Source of the DNA: Xanthobacteraceae bacterium | GTDB taxonomy: Bacteria; Pseudomonadota; Alphaproteobacteria; Rhizobiales; Xanthobacteraceae | Direction: 5' to 3' | NCBI GenBank assembly: GCA_019635635.1 | Contig: JAHBZB010000001.1 | Span: 434,001 to 498,000, forward strand | DNA: 64,000 nucleotides | Part shown: positions 1 to 11,093 of the stretch, one piece after another | Numbering within the stretch: position 1 is the stretch's first letter | Layout of the letters: every line of letters starts with the position of its first letter | Program-made: the position numbers and the translations under genes | Notes under the pieces: generated by a model | The model's database searches: none | Told to the model about the DNA's origin: nothing | The model's input: the letters and a program-made list of their open reading frames with translations, nothing else

Positions 1-767
1 TTTTCGTTTCGGCTGTCCCCTTATCGGCACAGGTAAACGAACGCTGCCCGCGCCTCGTCTCCGCGCTTCCCGCGAACGCAAAGCCGGTTTCGCTCAGGCT
101 CGCGCAACAGACGCCCGGCGCGGTCAAGATCACCTTCGTCGGACATTCGACCTTCCTGATCGAAAGCCCCGGCGGCATCAAGATCGCGACCGACTACAAC
201 GACTATGTACGGCCGGACGCCGTTCCCGATGTCGCGACCATGAACCGCGCACACTCGACGCATTACACGCTCTCGCCCGATCCCGCGATCAAGCATGTGT
301 TGCGCGGCTGGGGCGAAGGCGATCAACCCGCGCGGCATGAAGTCGAGATCGGTGACGTTTTCATCCGCAACGTGCCGACCAATATCCGCGACTGGGATGG
401 CGGCACGAACTACAACCAGAATTCGATTTTCGTGTTCGAATTAAGCGGGCTTTGCATCGCGCATCTCGGGCATCTGCATCACACGCTGACGCCCAGGCAT
501 CTCGATGCGCTCGGCAGGATCGACGTCGTGCTGGTGCCGGTCGACGGCTCTTATACGCTCAATACCGACGGCATGGCGGAGGTGCTAAAACAGATCGATG
601 CGCCGGTCGCGATCCCGATGCATATCTTCGGCGAACACACGCTTGCGCGCTTTCTCGACAAGATGGGTTCGCTCTACGAAATAAAGCGCGAGATGGAGGC
701 GAGCATTTCGCTTTCGCGCGCGACGCTCCCGCAGAAGCGCACGATGATCGTATTGCCGGGGCGCTAG
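1..767 (+). CDS. MBL-fold metal-dependent hydrolase, 5' end outside window
   Basis: The reading frame is open from the window edge (first full codon at base 3), so the true start lies upstream. The visible part is about 254 residues. It carries a GHSTFLIE stretch early, followed by a TDYND stretch and a second-strand MNRAHSTHY motif. That last motif matches the UlaG/YcjD-like branch of the metallo-beta-lactamase superfamily, in which His-x-His-Tyr type residues bind metal. Further likely metal ligands are the His of AHLGHLHH and the His of IPMHIFG. An ATG exists at 240, but starting there would delete the GHST and TDYND parts of the fold, so I reject it. The substrate cannot be inferred. It converges on gyrB, whose stop lies three bases after this stop codon. 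Confidence 0.8.
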   Translation, partial: FVSAVPLSAQVNERCPRLVSALPANAKPVSLRLAQQTPGAVKITFVGHSTFLIESPGGIKIATDYNDYVRPDAVPDVATMNRAHSTHYTLSPDPAIKHVLRGWGEGDQPARHEVEIGDVFIRNVPTNIRDWDGGTNYNQNSIFVFELSGLCIAHLGHLHHTLTPRHLDALGRIDVVLVPVDGSYTLNTDGMAEVLKQIDAPVAIPMHIFGEHTLARFLDKMGSLYEIKREMEASISLSRATLPQKRTMIVLPGR

Positions 768-769
768 CT

Positions 770-3196
<2,427 letters not shown>

Positions 3197-3374
3197 TCAG
3201 ATTTTCCGTCGCGATTCGGGGCTCGAATTTCGAAGCCGATTTTACTCCATATAGGGTCGCGAAGGGCGCGAAAAAATGGCCCGCGAGAGCCGATTTTTTG
3301 CGCGGTAAGCCTTTGAAATCTTGACGATATTCGGCACGAATTGAAGCCGTTTGGCGCGCGTCCCCGAAGACCGG

Positions 3375-3400
3375 AAATCGCGCGATCTGAAGCGCGATTT
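3375..3400. terminator. Hairpin between recF and gyrB
   Basis: Nine-base inverted repeat AAATCGCGC / GCGCGATTT with an 8-base loop, starting about 10 bases past the recF stop codon. On the plus strand it is followed by a run of T. On the minus strand the U residues are only the last three of the stem, so efficient termination after recF is uncertain. It may reduce read-through into gyrB. Confidence 0.4.
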
Positions 3401-3410
3401 TTTGACAGAT

Positions 3411-4580
3411 TCAGCCGTTCCGGACCGCTTCGCCCGGGCTCACGCGGAAGCGCACGGCAGACGGATCGAGCGCGGAAAACGCGCTCTCGTCGACACCCGT
3501 CACCAGCACCTGCGCGCCGAGCTTTTCCAGCGCGCCGAAGAGTGCGGCGCGGCGCTCGGCATCCAGAAAGGCGGCGACATCATCGAGAAGCACCACCGGC
3601 GCGAAGCCATGCATCGAAGTCACCAGCCGCGCATGCGAAAGGATGAGGCCGACGAGCAGCGCCTTGCGCTCGCCGGTGGAAGCGCGCGAGGCCTCGATCG
3701 CTTTCTCCTGATGCAGCACGATCAGGTCCGAGCGGTGCGGGCCTTCGAGAGTGCGTCCCGCGGCACGGTCGCGCGGGCGGTTATCGCGGAGCTTCTCGCG
3801 ATAGCGTTCCTCGACCTCGGTCGCACTTTCTATCTCAAGCGCGCGCTCGATCTCGCCGTCGAGCGCAATCTGCGCAGTGGGAAAACCGCTCTCCAAGTCC
3901 CGGCTACTTTCGATTTCGGTGGCGAGCCGCTTCACGGTTTCGGCGCGGGCGGCGGCAACGGCAATCGCAAGTTCCGCGACCTCGTGCTCGATCGCATCCA
4001 TCCATTTCGCGTCGAAGTTCTGCTCCTCCAAAAGCCGGTTGCGCGAGCGCAGCGCGCGGTCGAGCGCGTTTACGCGCGCGGCATGCTCAGCGTCGATCGC
4101 AAGCACGAGACGATCCAGAAAGCGCCTGCGCTCGCTGCCGGGTCCGAGAAAAAGCCCGTCCATCTCGGGGGTCAGCCAGATCACGCGCAGATGTTCGGCA
4201 AAGGCGCTCGCAGAAGACACCGGCTCGCGGTCGATGCGGGATTTGCGCGGGCTGCTTTCATCGCCCGAGGGCGCTTCGATGCCGGTGCCGAGCAGCGCAT
4301 TTCCAAGCGCGCCGTCGATTTCGGCCGCGACCGCCCAGGAGCCGTCGCCTTCGGTCGCGGCGACATCATCCAGCGTCGCACGGCGAAGCCCGCGTCCCGG
4401 CGTCAGGAACGAAACCGCCTCGAGAATGTTGGTCTTGCCGGCACCGTTAGGTCCCAGAAACAGCGCGCTTTTGCCTTCGAGGCCAAGCGACGCCTGCCGG
4501 TAGGAACGGAAATTGGAAAGCTTGAGCGTGAGGATACGCGTGTGCGGGATCACGTCGTTTCGCGGGGCGGACCCGCTCAC
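3411..4580 (-). CDS. recF: DNA replication/repair protein RecF
   Basis: SMC-like ATPase that helps load RecA at single-strand gaps with RecO and RecR. It has 389 residues. The N-terminal LKLSNFRSY motif and Walker A GPNGAGKT (about residue 43) begin the ABC-type head. GPHRSDL lies in the middle, and the Walker B/D-loop region LLDDVAAFLD is at about 330. The start is GTG at 4580, whose bases overlap the dnaN stop as GTGA, implying translational coupling to dnaN. The length agrees with other alphaproteobacterial RecF proteins. Confidence 0.95.
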   Translation of the reverse strand: MSGSAPRNDVIPHTRILTLKLSNFRSYRQASLGLEGKSALFLGPNGAGKTNILEAVSFLTPGRGLRRATLDDVAATEGDGSWAVAAEIDGALGNALLGTGIEAPSGDESSPRKSRIDREPVSSASAFAEHLRVIWLTPEMDGLFLGPGSERRRFLDRLVLAIDAEHAARVNALDRALRSRNRLLEEQNFDAKWMDAIEHEVAELAIAVAAARAETVKRLATEIESSRDLESGFPTAQIALDGEIERALEIESATEVEERYREKLRDNRPRDRAAGRTLEGPHRSDLIVLHQEKAIEASRASTGERKALLVGLILSHARLVTSMHGFAPVVLLDDVAAFLDAERRAALFGALEKLGAQVLVTGVDESAFSALDPSAVRFRVSPGEAVRNG

Positions 4581-5683
4581 ACCCGCATCGGCATCAGCAC
4601 ATAGAGCGCGCCGGCCACTTCCATGTCTTCGAGCAGCGTCGGCGAGCCGGGATCGGCGAGTTTCAGCCGCGCCTTCTCGCCCTCGATCTGCTGGAGGATG
4701 TCGAGGAGATAACGGCCGTTGAAGCCGATATCGAGCGCTTCCGCGCCGTACTCGACTTCGAGTTCCTCGGTCGCCGAGCCTGAATCCGGATTGATGACGG
4801 AGAGCGTGAGCTTGCCGTCGGTGAGCGCGAGCTTCACCGCGCGGCCGCGCTCGCTCGAAACCGTCGAGACGCGGTCAACCGCCGACATGAACTCGCTCTT
4901 GTCGACCACGAGCGTCTTGTCGTTGCCGGCCGGAATGACGCGGCCATAGTCCGGGAAGGTGCCGTCGATCAGCTTGGAGGTCAGCACCGCGTTGCCGAGC
5001 GAGAAGCGGATCTTGGTCGCGGAGAGTTCGACCTTCACTTCCTCGCCGGCGTCGTCGATCAGGCGTTGCACTTCGGCGACGGTCTTGCGCGGCACGATCA
5101 CGCCCGGCATGCCCTTCGCGCCCTTCGGCGCCTTGATCTCGGCCTGTGCCAGGCGATGGCCGTCTGTCGCGACCGCGCGCAGCTTGTCGTCGATGGCGTG
5201 GAGATAAATGCCGTTCAGATAGTAGCGCGTTTCTTCGGTCGAGATCGCGAACTGCGTGCGGTCGATCAGACGCTTCAGATCGGCGGCGGCGATGTTGAAA
5301 GAATGCGTCATCTCGCCGGCAGCGAGATCGGGAAAATCGGTTTCGGGAAGCGCCTGCAAGGTGAACTTCGAACGGCCCGCGCGCACCTGCAACTGCGTGC
5401 CGTCCGAAGCACTCTGCAATTCGACCTGCGCGCCTTCGGGAAGTTTGCGCACGATGTCGTAGATCATGTGCGCGGGCACGGTGGTGGAGCCGGTGGTCTT
5501 GCCTTCGCCGGGTGCCGTCTCCACGATTTCGAGATCGAGGTCGGTCGCCTTCAACTCGACGCTCGACTTGCCCGCGCGCAGAAGCACGTTTGCGAGAATC
5601 GGGATCGTGTTCCTGCGCTCGACCACGCGGTGAACGTGGGCGAGAGATTTCGCAAGCTGCGCGCGTTCGATCGTGACCTTCAT
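4577..5683 (-). CDS. dnaN: DNA polymerase III beta sliding clamp
   Basis: Ring-shaped processivity factor for DNA polymerase III. The 368 residues make three clamp domains, the normal size. The N-terminus MKVTIERAQLAKSL and the C-terminal LPMRV end are typical of DnaN; the P-M-R-V tail forms part of the peptide-binding cleft. It starts with ATG, preceded on the minus strand by a purine-rich stretch. It lies about 120 bp downstream of dnaA and overlaps recF by four bases, forming the classical dnaA-dnaN-recF arrangement. Confidence 0.97.
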   Translation of the reverse strand: MKVTIERAQLAKSLAHVHRVVERRNTIPILANVLLRAGKSSVELKATDLDLEIVETAPGEGKTTGSTTVPAHMIYDIVRKLPEGAQVELQSASDGTQLQVRAGRSKFTLQALPETDFPDLAAGEMTHSFNIAAADLKRLIDRTQFAISTEETRYYLNGIYLHAIDDKLRAVATDGHRLAQAEIKAPKGAKGMPGVIVPRKTVAEVQRLIDDAGEEVKVELSATKIRFSLGNAVLTSKLIDGTFPDYGRVIPAGNDKTLVVDKSEFMSAVDRVSTVSSERGRAVKLALTDGKLTLSVINPDSGSATEELEVEYGAEALDIGFNGRYLLDILQQIEGEKARLKLADPGSPTLLEDMEVAGALYVLMPMRV

Positions 5684-5774
5684 GGAAGAAACCCGGCAAT
5701 ACGCCTGTTTGAGACTATTCCGGCGGCGGGCCAGCCTTGAGAAAGGCCGCCGGACGCCGCCGGGACCGTCACAT

Positions 5775-5807
5775 TAAGGGACTGCGCCGGAGGCGCAAGA
5801 GCCCTTA
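5775..5807 (-). terminator. Imperfect hairpin at the dnaA 3' end
   Basis: Inner stem TGCGCC / GGCGCA with a 3-base loop, extended by an outer TAAGGG / CCCTTA pairing. It covers the dnaA stop codon. No U-run follows on the minus strand, so it may act as a partial attenuator or RNA-stability element between dnaA and dnaN rather than a full terminator. Confidence 0.35.
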
Positions 5808-7277
5808 TTCCATGAGCATTCTTTTGAGGACTTCGATTTCCTCGGCCAGCGCCTTATCGCCCTGCACCAGACCCTCGATTTTCCGCACCGCGTGTAAAAC
5901 CGTGGTGTGATCGCGGCCCCCAAATCGCCGCCCGATCTCGGGCAGCGAACGCAGCGTCAGCACTTTCGCGAGATACATCGCGATCTGACGCGGGCGGACG
6001 ACGTTCGCGGTGCGCCGCGAAGACAACAAATCCGCGCGCGTCACGTTGTAGTGTTTGGAAACCACCCGCAGGATGTCCTCGACCCGGATGCGGCGCGGAT
6101 CGGTCGGCTTCACCAGATCGCGGATCACTTCGTCGGCAAGCTCGGTGGTGACCGCTTTCTTATAGAACTGGCTGTGATGCAGGAGCCGTGTAACGGCGGC
6201 CTCGAGATCGCGGCCCGACTGCGTCACCTGTCCGGCGATGTGCGCGAGCACCGGCATCGGCACGTCGAAGCGGGCATCTTCCGCGCGAAGCAGCGCGGCC
6301 CGCGCCATCAGAATATTGAGGCGAAGCTCTTCGTCCATCGGTCCGACTTCAACAGTGAGTCCGCCGCCGAGGCGCGAGCGCACGCGGTCTTCGAGATTTT
6401 CGAGTTCCACCGGCGGGCGGTCGGCGGCGACCACGACCTGACGGCCGGCGTCGGTGAGCGCGTTCAGCGTGTGGCAGAATTCCTGCTGCACCGCGCGGCC
6501 TTGCAGGAACTGGAGGTCGTCGATGATCAGCGCGTCGATCCCGCGCAGCGCTTCCTTGAACGCGATCGCCGACTGGTTCTTCAGCGCGGCGACGAAGCCA
6601 TACATGAACTTCTCGGCGGTGAGGTAGACCGCGCGCTTGCCCTGCGCCTCATAGGCCCAGGCGATCGCCTGCAGGAGATGCGTTTTGCCCAAGCCCACCG
6701 AAGCGTGAACGTAAAGCGGATTGAAGCGCGGCGCGCCGCTTGCGTTGGTCCCGGCTTCGACGATCTGCTTCGCCGCGGCATGCGCAAGACCGTTCTGCTT
6801 GCCGACGATGAAGGTCGAAAAGGTCATGCGCGGGTCGAGGGGCGAGCCGACCGGGCCGTCCGCACGAATGCTGCCGATGCCGCGAGCTGCACCAACCTTG
6901 CCGAAGCGCTCGGTCTCAGGCTTCACGAGCTTTGCCGCGTCCTGCTTTTCGCCGGCAACCTGCGAGCGCACGATCGCGGTGCGCACCACGACGTCGATCT
7001 TCTCGACGCCAGGGAGATCGGTCTGCCAATGCTCCGTCAGGCGGCGCATGTGGTGTTCTTTCTCGATCCAGGATTTCAGAAAGCGCGTCGGCACCGACAA
7101 GAGCACGCGCTTGCCGTCGCAACTGACGAGCTGAAGGCTCGCGAACCAGCTCGTATAGGTTTCCTCGCCGACCTCCGCACGCAGCTTCTTGCGGATGCGC
7201 TCCCATCGGGCGGCATTTGCGTCGGCAGCCGCGTCGATGGCTGCGTCGTTATCGGAGTTTTTCTTCGGAACGTTCAT
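5805..7277 (-). CDS. dnaA: Chromosomal replication initiator DnaA
   Basis: AAA+ ATPase that binds DnaA boxes and opens the origin. Domain I (about residues 25-90) contains WERIRKKL and TSWFASLQ. A variable linker follows. The AAA+ core has Walker A GLGKTH (about 194) and Walker [10 protein letters not shown] (about 252). Domain IV ends with the DNA-binding signature GGRDHTTV (about 455). I chose ATG 7277 (490 residues) because GTGGAGCG lies just upstream as a ribosome binding site and the length suits the family. An in-frame start at 7400 would add 41 residues, rich in proline and without homology I recognise, and has no good ribosome binding site. It is the first gene of the dnaA-dnaN-recF-gyrB series. 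Confidence 0.96.
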   Translation of the reverse strand: MNVPKKNSDNDAAIDAAADANAARWERIRKKLRAEVGEETYTSWFASLQLVSCDGKRVLLSVPTRFLKSWIEKEHHMRRLTEHWQTDLPGVEKIDVVVRTAIVRSQVAGEKQDAAKLVKPETERFGKVGAARGIGSIRADGPVGSPLDPRMTFSTFIVGKQNGLAHAAAKQIVEAGTNASGAPRFNPLYVHASVGLGKTHLLQAIAWAYEAQGKRAVYLTAEKFMYGFVAALKNQSAIAFKEALRGIDALIIDDLQFLQGRAVQQEFCHTLNALTDAGRQVVVAADRPPVELENLEDRVRSRLGGGLTVEVGPMDEELRLNILMARAALLRAEDARFDVPMPVLAHIAGQVTQSGRDLEAAVTRLLHHSQFYKKAVTTELADEVIRDLVKPTDPRRIRVEDILRVVSKHYNVTRADLLSSRRTANVVRPRQIAMYLAKVLTLRSLPEIGRRFGGRDHTTVLHAVRKIEGLVQGDKALAEEIEVLKRMLME

Positions 7278-8075
7278 CTTTCGCTCCACTCGAGGTGGTG
7301 ACGGCTCCGCTTCCGGCGCGAGAACGCGCCCGGGAATGCATTGCCAAATTTCAGGAAGAGGATCGGCAGGCTTAAGCGGCGTCAGCTTTGCTGCGAACAT
7401 CGCTGCCGGCAGCTCGTCCAGGACGGCGCCTTGGCGCGAATGGAGATATTTTCAGATCGAACAAGCTCGAAAGACATTTTCATTGCCGCCCCGCTCGGCA
7501 CGCGGTGAACCCGCGCGATTGATTTTTTCATCTTTCTCCGTCGTCGCCGCCGGAGACCCGTCGCTGCCGTCTTCATCAGGCCCGTTTTGCTTCGCAGGCA
7601 CCGCAGATGCATGACCACTTGCGCTCTTTTGAGACAAAAAGTCCCCGCCTCAAAAAATTGAGTGCGTCACGCCAGAACCCTGAAGCTGATGCCCGCCGGG
7701 AAACCCGGAAGACGATTTGACGATAGCAGCGCTTTCGAAGTCCGCAATCGACTTTTCGTATGTTTTTGCGTGACGCTCGTCGCATGCGTGCGGCGCGTGT
7801 TCTCGCAGATGCCGGTTCTGCTTTTTAACGCGCTGACTCTGCAAGCAGAATCGGTGCGGCGTGCGTTCGGGCATATGACGGTTGCACAACGAAACCATGA
7901 AACGAATTTTCTTCGCCGCATCGTGCGCAAGAACACAATTTCCAACCCCGCGCGTCTGCTTATCCAGCAAGGTTCTGTGACTCTTTACATTTTTCGTTCA
8001 AACAGAAGCATGTAGCCCCGCGCAAATTTGCTCTCAAAATATTCTGCGCGTTTGCGAAATCGAATTTCAAAAACA
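7278..8075. other. Non-coding gap between rpsT and dnaA; possible origin or dnaA control region
   Basis: About 800 bases without a credible gene. It is visibly AT-richer than the flanks, with runs such as CAAAAAATTGAG near 7650 and CTCAAAATATTC near 8032. It must contain the dnaA promoter and long leader. The position next to dnaA suits an origin, but I see only one weak DnaA-box-like sequence (TTATCCAGC at 7960, two mismatches to TTATCCACA) and no cluster of them. Several short overlapping ORFs here on both strands lack the codon pattern of the neighbouring genes. Confidence 0.4.
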
Positions 8076-8102
8076 AAAAGCCCGGCACAAGGCCGGGCTT
8101 TT
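8076..8102 (-). terminator. Intrinsic terminator of rpsT
   Basis: Perfect 11-bp hairpin AAAAGCCCGGC / GCCGGGCTTTT with a 5-base loop, 31 bases after the rpsT stop. On the minus strand it is followed by TTTTTGTTTTTG, a good U-tract. Confidence 0.85.
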
Positions 8103-8133
8103 CAGAATTCTTGAAATATTCCAGCGCGGCGCG

Positions 8134-8397
8134 TCAGCCGAGCTTCTTTACGCGCGCACTCAGACGCGAAACGGTGCGCGATGCGGTATTGCGATGGATC
8201 ACGCCGGTCTGCGCGGCGCGGACGATCGCTGGTTCGGCGGCTTTCAGCGCGTCACGCGCCTGCTTGGCGTCACCGCCGGTAATCGCTTCCTCGACCTTGC
8301 GCACCAGCGTGCGCATGCGGGAACGGCGATTGATGTTGATCTCGGTGCGGCGAGCAATTTTGCGCGACGCTTTCTTTGCAGAAGTCGTATTGGCCAT
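8134..8397 (-). CDS. rpsT: 30S ribosomal protein S20
   Basis: Primary 16S rRNA-binding protein of the small subunit. At 87 residues it is full length, very basic, and opens with [17 protein letters not shown] as in other S20 proteins. The central part has the helical [13 protein letters not shown] pattern and the C-terminus ends in [11 protein letters not shown] sigma70-type promoter lies 74-102 bases upstream and a strong terminator follows, so it is probably a single-gene transcript placed upstream of dnaA, a common alphaproteobacterial arrangement. Confidence 0.97.
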   Translation of the reverse strand: MANTTSAKKASRKIARRTEININRRSRMRTLVRKVEEAITGGDAKQARDALKAAEPAIVRAAQTGVIHRNTASRTVSRLSARVKKLG

Positions 8398-8470
8398 GAA
8401 GCCTGTACCGTGGTTTCAGTTTTTCGACATTCCGGAGCGGCGGCGGAGCCGGCCGCTCACGGAGCGCGTT

Positions 8471-8499
8471 CCTATAGGCGGGCATTCCACCCCCGTCAA
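8471..8499 (-). promoter_or_regulatory. Sigma70-type promoter of rpsT
   Basis: On the minus strand, -35 TTGACG and -10 TATAGG are separated by exactly 17 bases. The distance to the rpsT ATG (8397) leaves a leader of about 65 bases. Confidence 0.75.
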
Positions 8500-8529
8500 T
8501 CGAAGAATAGGGACGAAAATCGCTATATT

Positions 8530-9303
8530 TTACCGGTGCTTGAAAGCCGGAACACGCTTGGAAACGAAGGCATTCATGCCTTCCTTCTGGTCGTTGGTCC
8601 CGAACAGGGACTGGAATATGCGCCGCTCGAAGCGGATGCCTTCGGCAAGCGTCGTCTCAAAGGCGCGGTTTACACTTTCCTTCGCCGCCATGACCGCAGG
8701 CAAGGAGAGCGCGGCAATGCCTTCGGCAACCTTCATCGCCTCGTTCTTCAGGTCGGCAAGCGGCACTACGCGGGCGACCAAGCCCGAACGCTCGGCTTCT
8801 TCCGCGCCTATCATGCGGCCGGTCAGTACCAGTTCCATGGCCTTCGCTTTTCCGATGATACGGGTCAGGCGCTGGGTGCCGCCGGCACCCGGTATGACGC
8901 CGAGCTTGATCTCGGGCTGGCCGAACTGCGCGTTGTCGGCGGCAAGAATGATGTCGCACATCATCGCGACCTCGCAGCCACCGCCGAGCGCATAACCCGC
9001 GACCGCTGCGACCATGGGTTTCCGGAACCGGCTCATGCGGTCCCACGGCGTGATGAAGTCGTCGACATAGGTACCGGGATATTGGAGCGGCTCCATCTCC
9101 TTGATGTCGGCGCCGGCGGCGAAGGCCTTCTCCGATCCCGTGAGCAATACGCAGCGAATGTTCTCGTCGGTCTCCCAGCCGTCGAGTACGGCATTCAGCT
9201 CCTTGAAGAGCTGGGAGTTCAGCGCGTTCAGCGCCTTCGGCCGGTTCAGCGTGATGACGCCGACGTGACCCTTGGTTTCGACAAGAATGGTTTCGTAGGC
9301 CAT
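8530..9303 (-). CDS. Enoyl-CoA hydratase (crotonase family)
   Basis: Crotonase-fold enzyme expected to hydrate trans-2-enoyl-CoA in fatty-acid or amino-acid degradation. It has 257 residues. The oxyanion-hole region AFAAGADIKEM and GYALGGGCE are present. Both catalytic glutamates of true enoyl-CoA hydratases are conserved: Glu111 in GGGCE and Glu131 in GQPEIKLG, followed by PGAGGTQRL. This supports real hydratase activity rather than another crotonase reaction. The C-terminal helix contains FGTNDQKEGMNAFV. It lies between mutM and rpsT on the same strand with moderate gaps. Its chain-length preference cannot be read from sequence. Confidence 0.93.
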   Translation of the reverse strand: MAYETILVETKGHVGVITLNRPKALNALNSQLFKELNAVLDGWETDENIRCVLLTGSEKAFAAGADIKEMEPLQYPGTYVDDFITPWDRMSRFRKPMVAAVAGYALGGGCEVAMMCDIILAADNAQFGQPEIKLGVIPGAGGTQRLTRIIGKAKAMELVLTGRMIGAEEAERSGLVARVVPLADLKNEAMKVAEGIAALSLPAVMAAKESVNRAFETTLAEGIRFERRIFQSLFGTNDQKEGMNAFVSKRVPAFKHR

Positions 9304-9358
9304 GACGTTCCTCCCGTGCCGGGTTTTTAGCTAGCCAAGGCTTCGCGGCCCGGCAATC

Positions 9359-10240
9359 TCAGCGCTGACAGACCGGACAATAATAGGTCGAGCGGGCATT
9401 CTGCACGATGGCCTTGATGGTGCCTTTGCAACCGCGGGTCGGGCATTTCACGCCTTCACGGTCATAGACCCGGAAACGGTGCTGAAACATGCCGAGGTCG
9501 CCGTCGGTCTTGCGGTGATCGCGCAGGCTCGAGCCACCGGCCTCGATCGCGGCGGTCAGTACCTTCCTGATCGCGGGTACGAGGAGCTTCGCACCCTCGG
9601 TCGGTACGCCCTTCTTGTCGGCGAGTACCCCGGCCGGGCGCTTCGGCGACAAATGCGCCAGATGCAGCGCCTCGGAGACATATATATTGCCGAGGCCCGC
9701 GACGATGCGCTGGTCGAGAAGCGCCGCCTTGAGGCTGGTTTTCCGGCCCGCGCATTTCCGCGCGAGATAGGCGGGCGACAAGTCCTCGCCCAAAGGCTCA
9801 GGCCCGAGGCTCCTGAACAGCGGATGATCGACGAGCCGCGCGGTGTCGCTCAAGAGCATCGCGCCGAAACGGCGCGGATCGTTGAAGGTCACAGTCGCGC
9901 GCGGGTGCAGATGAAACACCACATGATCGTGAACCGACGCTTTCGCTCGCGGATACATGAATTCGCCGGGCGAAGTCTCTTCGTTGCCGAGCAGCACCCG
10001 GAACGAGCCTGACATGCCCAGATGCATGATCAGCGTTTCGTCGCGATCGAGATCGGCAAGAAGATATTTCGCCCGCCGCCGTAGCCGCTCGATCCTGCGG
10101 CCTTTCATGCGCTCCACGAAATGCTCGGGCAGCGGCCAGCGCAGGTTCGCGCGGCGTGCTTCCAGCCGCTCGACCGTGGCGCCTTCCATGACCGGCGCAA
10201 GTCCCCGGCGCACGGTTTCAACTTCGGGTAATTCGGGCAT
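9359..10240 (-). CDS. mutM: Formamidopyrimidine-DNA glycosylase (Fpg/MutM)
   Basis: Bifunctional glycosylase/AP lyase that removes 8-oxoguanine and formamidopyrimidines. I chose the ATG at 10240, giving 293 residues, because the mature protein must begin Pro-Glu-Leu-Pro: the N-terminal proline is the catalytic nucleophile and the next glutamate is also catalytic. A longer ORF to 10351 would bury this proline. [11 protein letters not shown] and RRRAKYLL supply DNA-binding residues including a lysine. The C-terminal zinc finger has Cys pairs CPTRGC and YCPVCQR; the first pair is spaced C-x4-C, which I believe is common in alphaproteobacteria. It diverges from ubiE. Confidence 0.96.
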   Translation of the reverse strand: MPELPEVETVRRGLAPVMEGATVERLEARRANLRWPLPEHFVERMKGRRIERLRRRAKYLLADLDRDETLIMHLGMSGSFRVLLGNEETSPGEFMYPRAKASVHDHVVFHLHPRATVTFNDPRRFGAMLLSDTARLVDHPLFRSLGPEPLGEDLSPAYLARKCAGRKTSLKAALLDQRIVAGLGNIYVSEALHLAHLSPKRPAGVLADKKGVPTEGAKLLVPAIRKVLTAAIEAGGSSLRDHRKTDGDLGMFQHRFRVYDREGVKCPTRGCKGTIKAIVQNARSTYYCPVCQR

Positions 10241-10329
10241 CCGGTAACGCTGTTTTCGCGAGGATTTCTCTGGTGATAGCGAAAGCGGAAGGCCCGCGCT
10301 ATGGTCCCCGCGCCTTCCATGGAACCCCG

Positions 10330-11091
10330 ATGACGACCTCCGAGAACTCAACCCATTTCGGCTTTCGCGACGTGCCGCTTTCCGAGAAGCAGCGCATGGT
10401 CGACGACGTGTTTCATTCGGTCGCGGGCCGCTACGACCTGATGAACGATCTGATGTCGGCGGGCATGCATCGCGCCTGGAAAGATGCGCTGATTTCGAAG
10501 CTGCGGCCGCCGCTTTCTTCGCAAGAATACGCCGTGCTCGACGTCGCGGGCGGCACCGGCGACATCGCCTTCCGGATCGTCGAAGCCGGCGGCAGCGGCA
10601 CGGAAGTCACCGTCGCCGACATCAATGGCGAAATGCTCAAAGTCGGCCGCGAGCGCGCCGAAAAACGCGGCATCGGGCATGCGGTGCGCTTTGCCGAAGT
10701 GAACGCGGAAGCGCTCGCCTTTCCCGATAAGCATTTCGACGCCGTCACCATCGCATTCGGCATCCGCAACGTGCCGCGCATTCCGGTGGGATTGAGCGAA
10801 ATGTTTCGCGTGCTGAAGATCGGCGGGCAGTTCTTCTGCCTCGAATTTTCCAATGTCGATCTGCCGGGGCTGGATGCGATCTACGACGCCTATTCGTTCC
10901 GCGCGATTCCGGAAATCGGCCGCCTCGTCACCGGGGACCGCGAGGCGTACCAGTATCTCGTCGAATCGATCCGCAAGTTTCCGGACCGCGAGGCGTTCTC
11001 GAAGCTGATGCGGGACGCCGGCTTCTCGCGGGTCTCGGCGACCCCGATGAGCGGCGGCATCGTCGCGCTGCATTCCGGCTGGAAACTCTGA
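10330..11091 (+). CDS. ubiE: Ubiquinone biosynthesis C-methyltransferase UbiE
   Basis: SAM-dependent methyltransferase that adds the C-methyl group to the demethoxy-benzoquinol ring in ubiquinone synthesis. The chosen ATG 10330 gives 253 residues and the N-terminus [11 protein letters not shown]; the upstream in-frame start at 10273 adds residues that run into the mutM promoter region. Family markers are [18 protein letters not shown] motif [11 protein letters not shown], and the region [10 protein letters not shown]. The C-terminal [13 protein letters not shown] end is typical. The ubiB start follows three bases after the stop, so the two are co-transcribed. Confidence 0.96.
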   Translation: MTTSENSTHFGFRDVPLSEKQRMVDDVFHSVAGRYDLMNDLMSAGMHRAWKDALISKLRPPLSSQEYAVLDVAGGTGDIAFRIVEAGGSGTEVTVADINGEMLKVGRERAEKRGIGHAVRFAEVNAEALAFPDKHFDAVTIAFGIRNVPRIPVGLSEMFRVLKIGGQFFCLEFSNVDLPGLDAIYDAYSFRAIPEIGRLVTGDREAYQYLVESIRKFPDREAFSKLMRDAGFSRVSATPMSGGIVALHSGWKL

Positions 11092-11093
11092 AA

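Noticed and set aside
7278-7400. 41-residue N-terminal extension of DnaA
   Set aside because: Proline-rich without recognisable homology and no ribosome binding site at 7400, whereas GTGGAGCG precedes ATG 7277. Kept as an alternative only.
7960-7968. TTATCCAGC as a DnaA box
   Set aside because: Two mismatches to TTATCCACA and no neighbouring copies. Not sufficient to call an origin.
7382-8015. Several overlapping short ORFs in the dnaA-rpsT gap
   Set aside because: They lie on both strands over the same bases, have irregular amino-acid composition (many Cys, Arg, Ser) and no ribosome binding sites.
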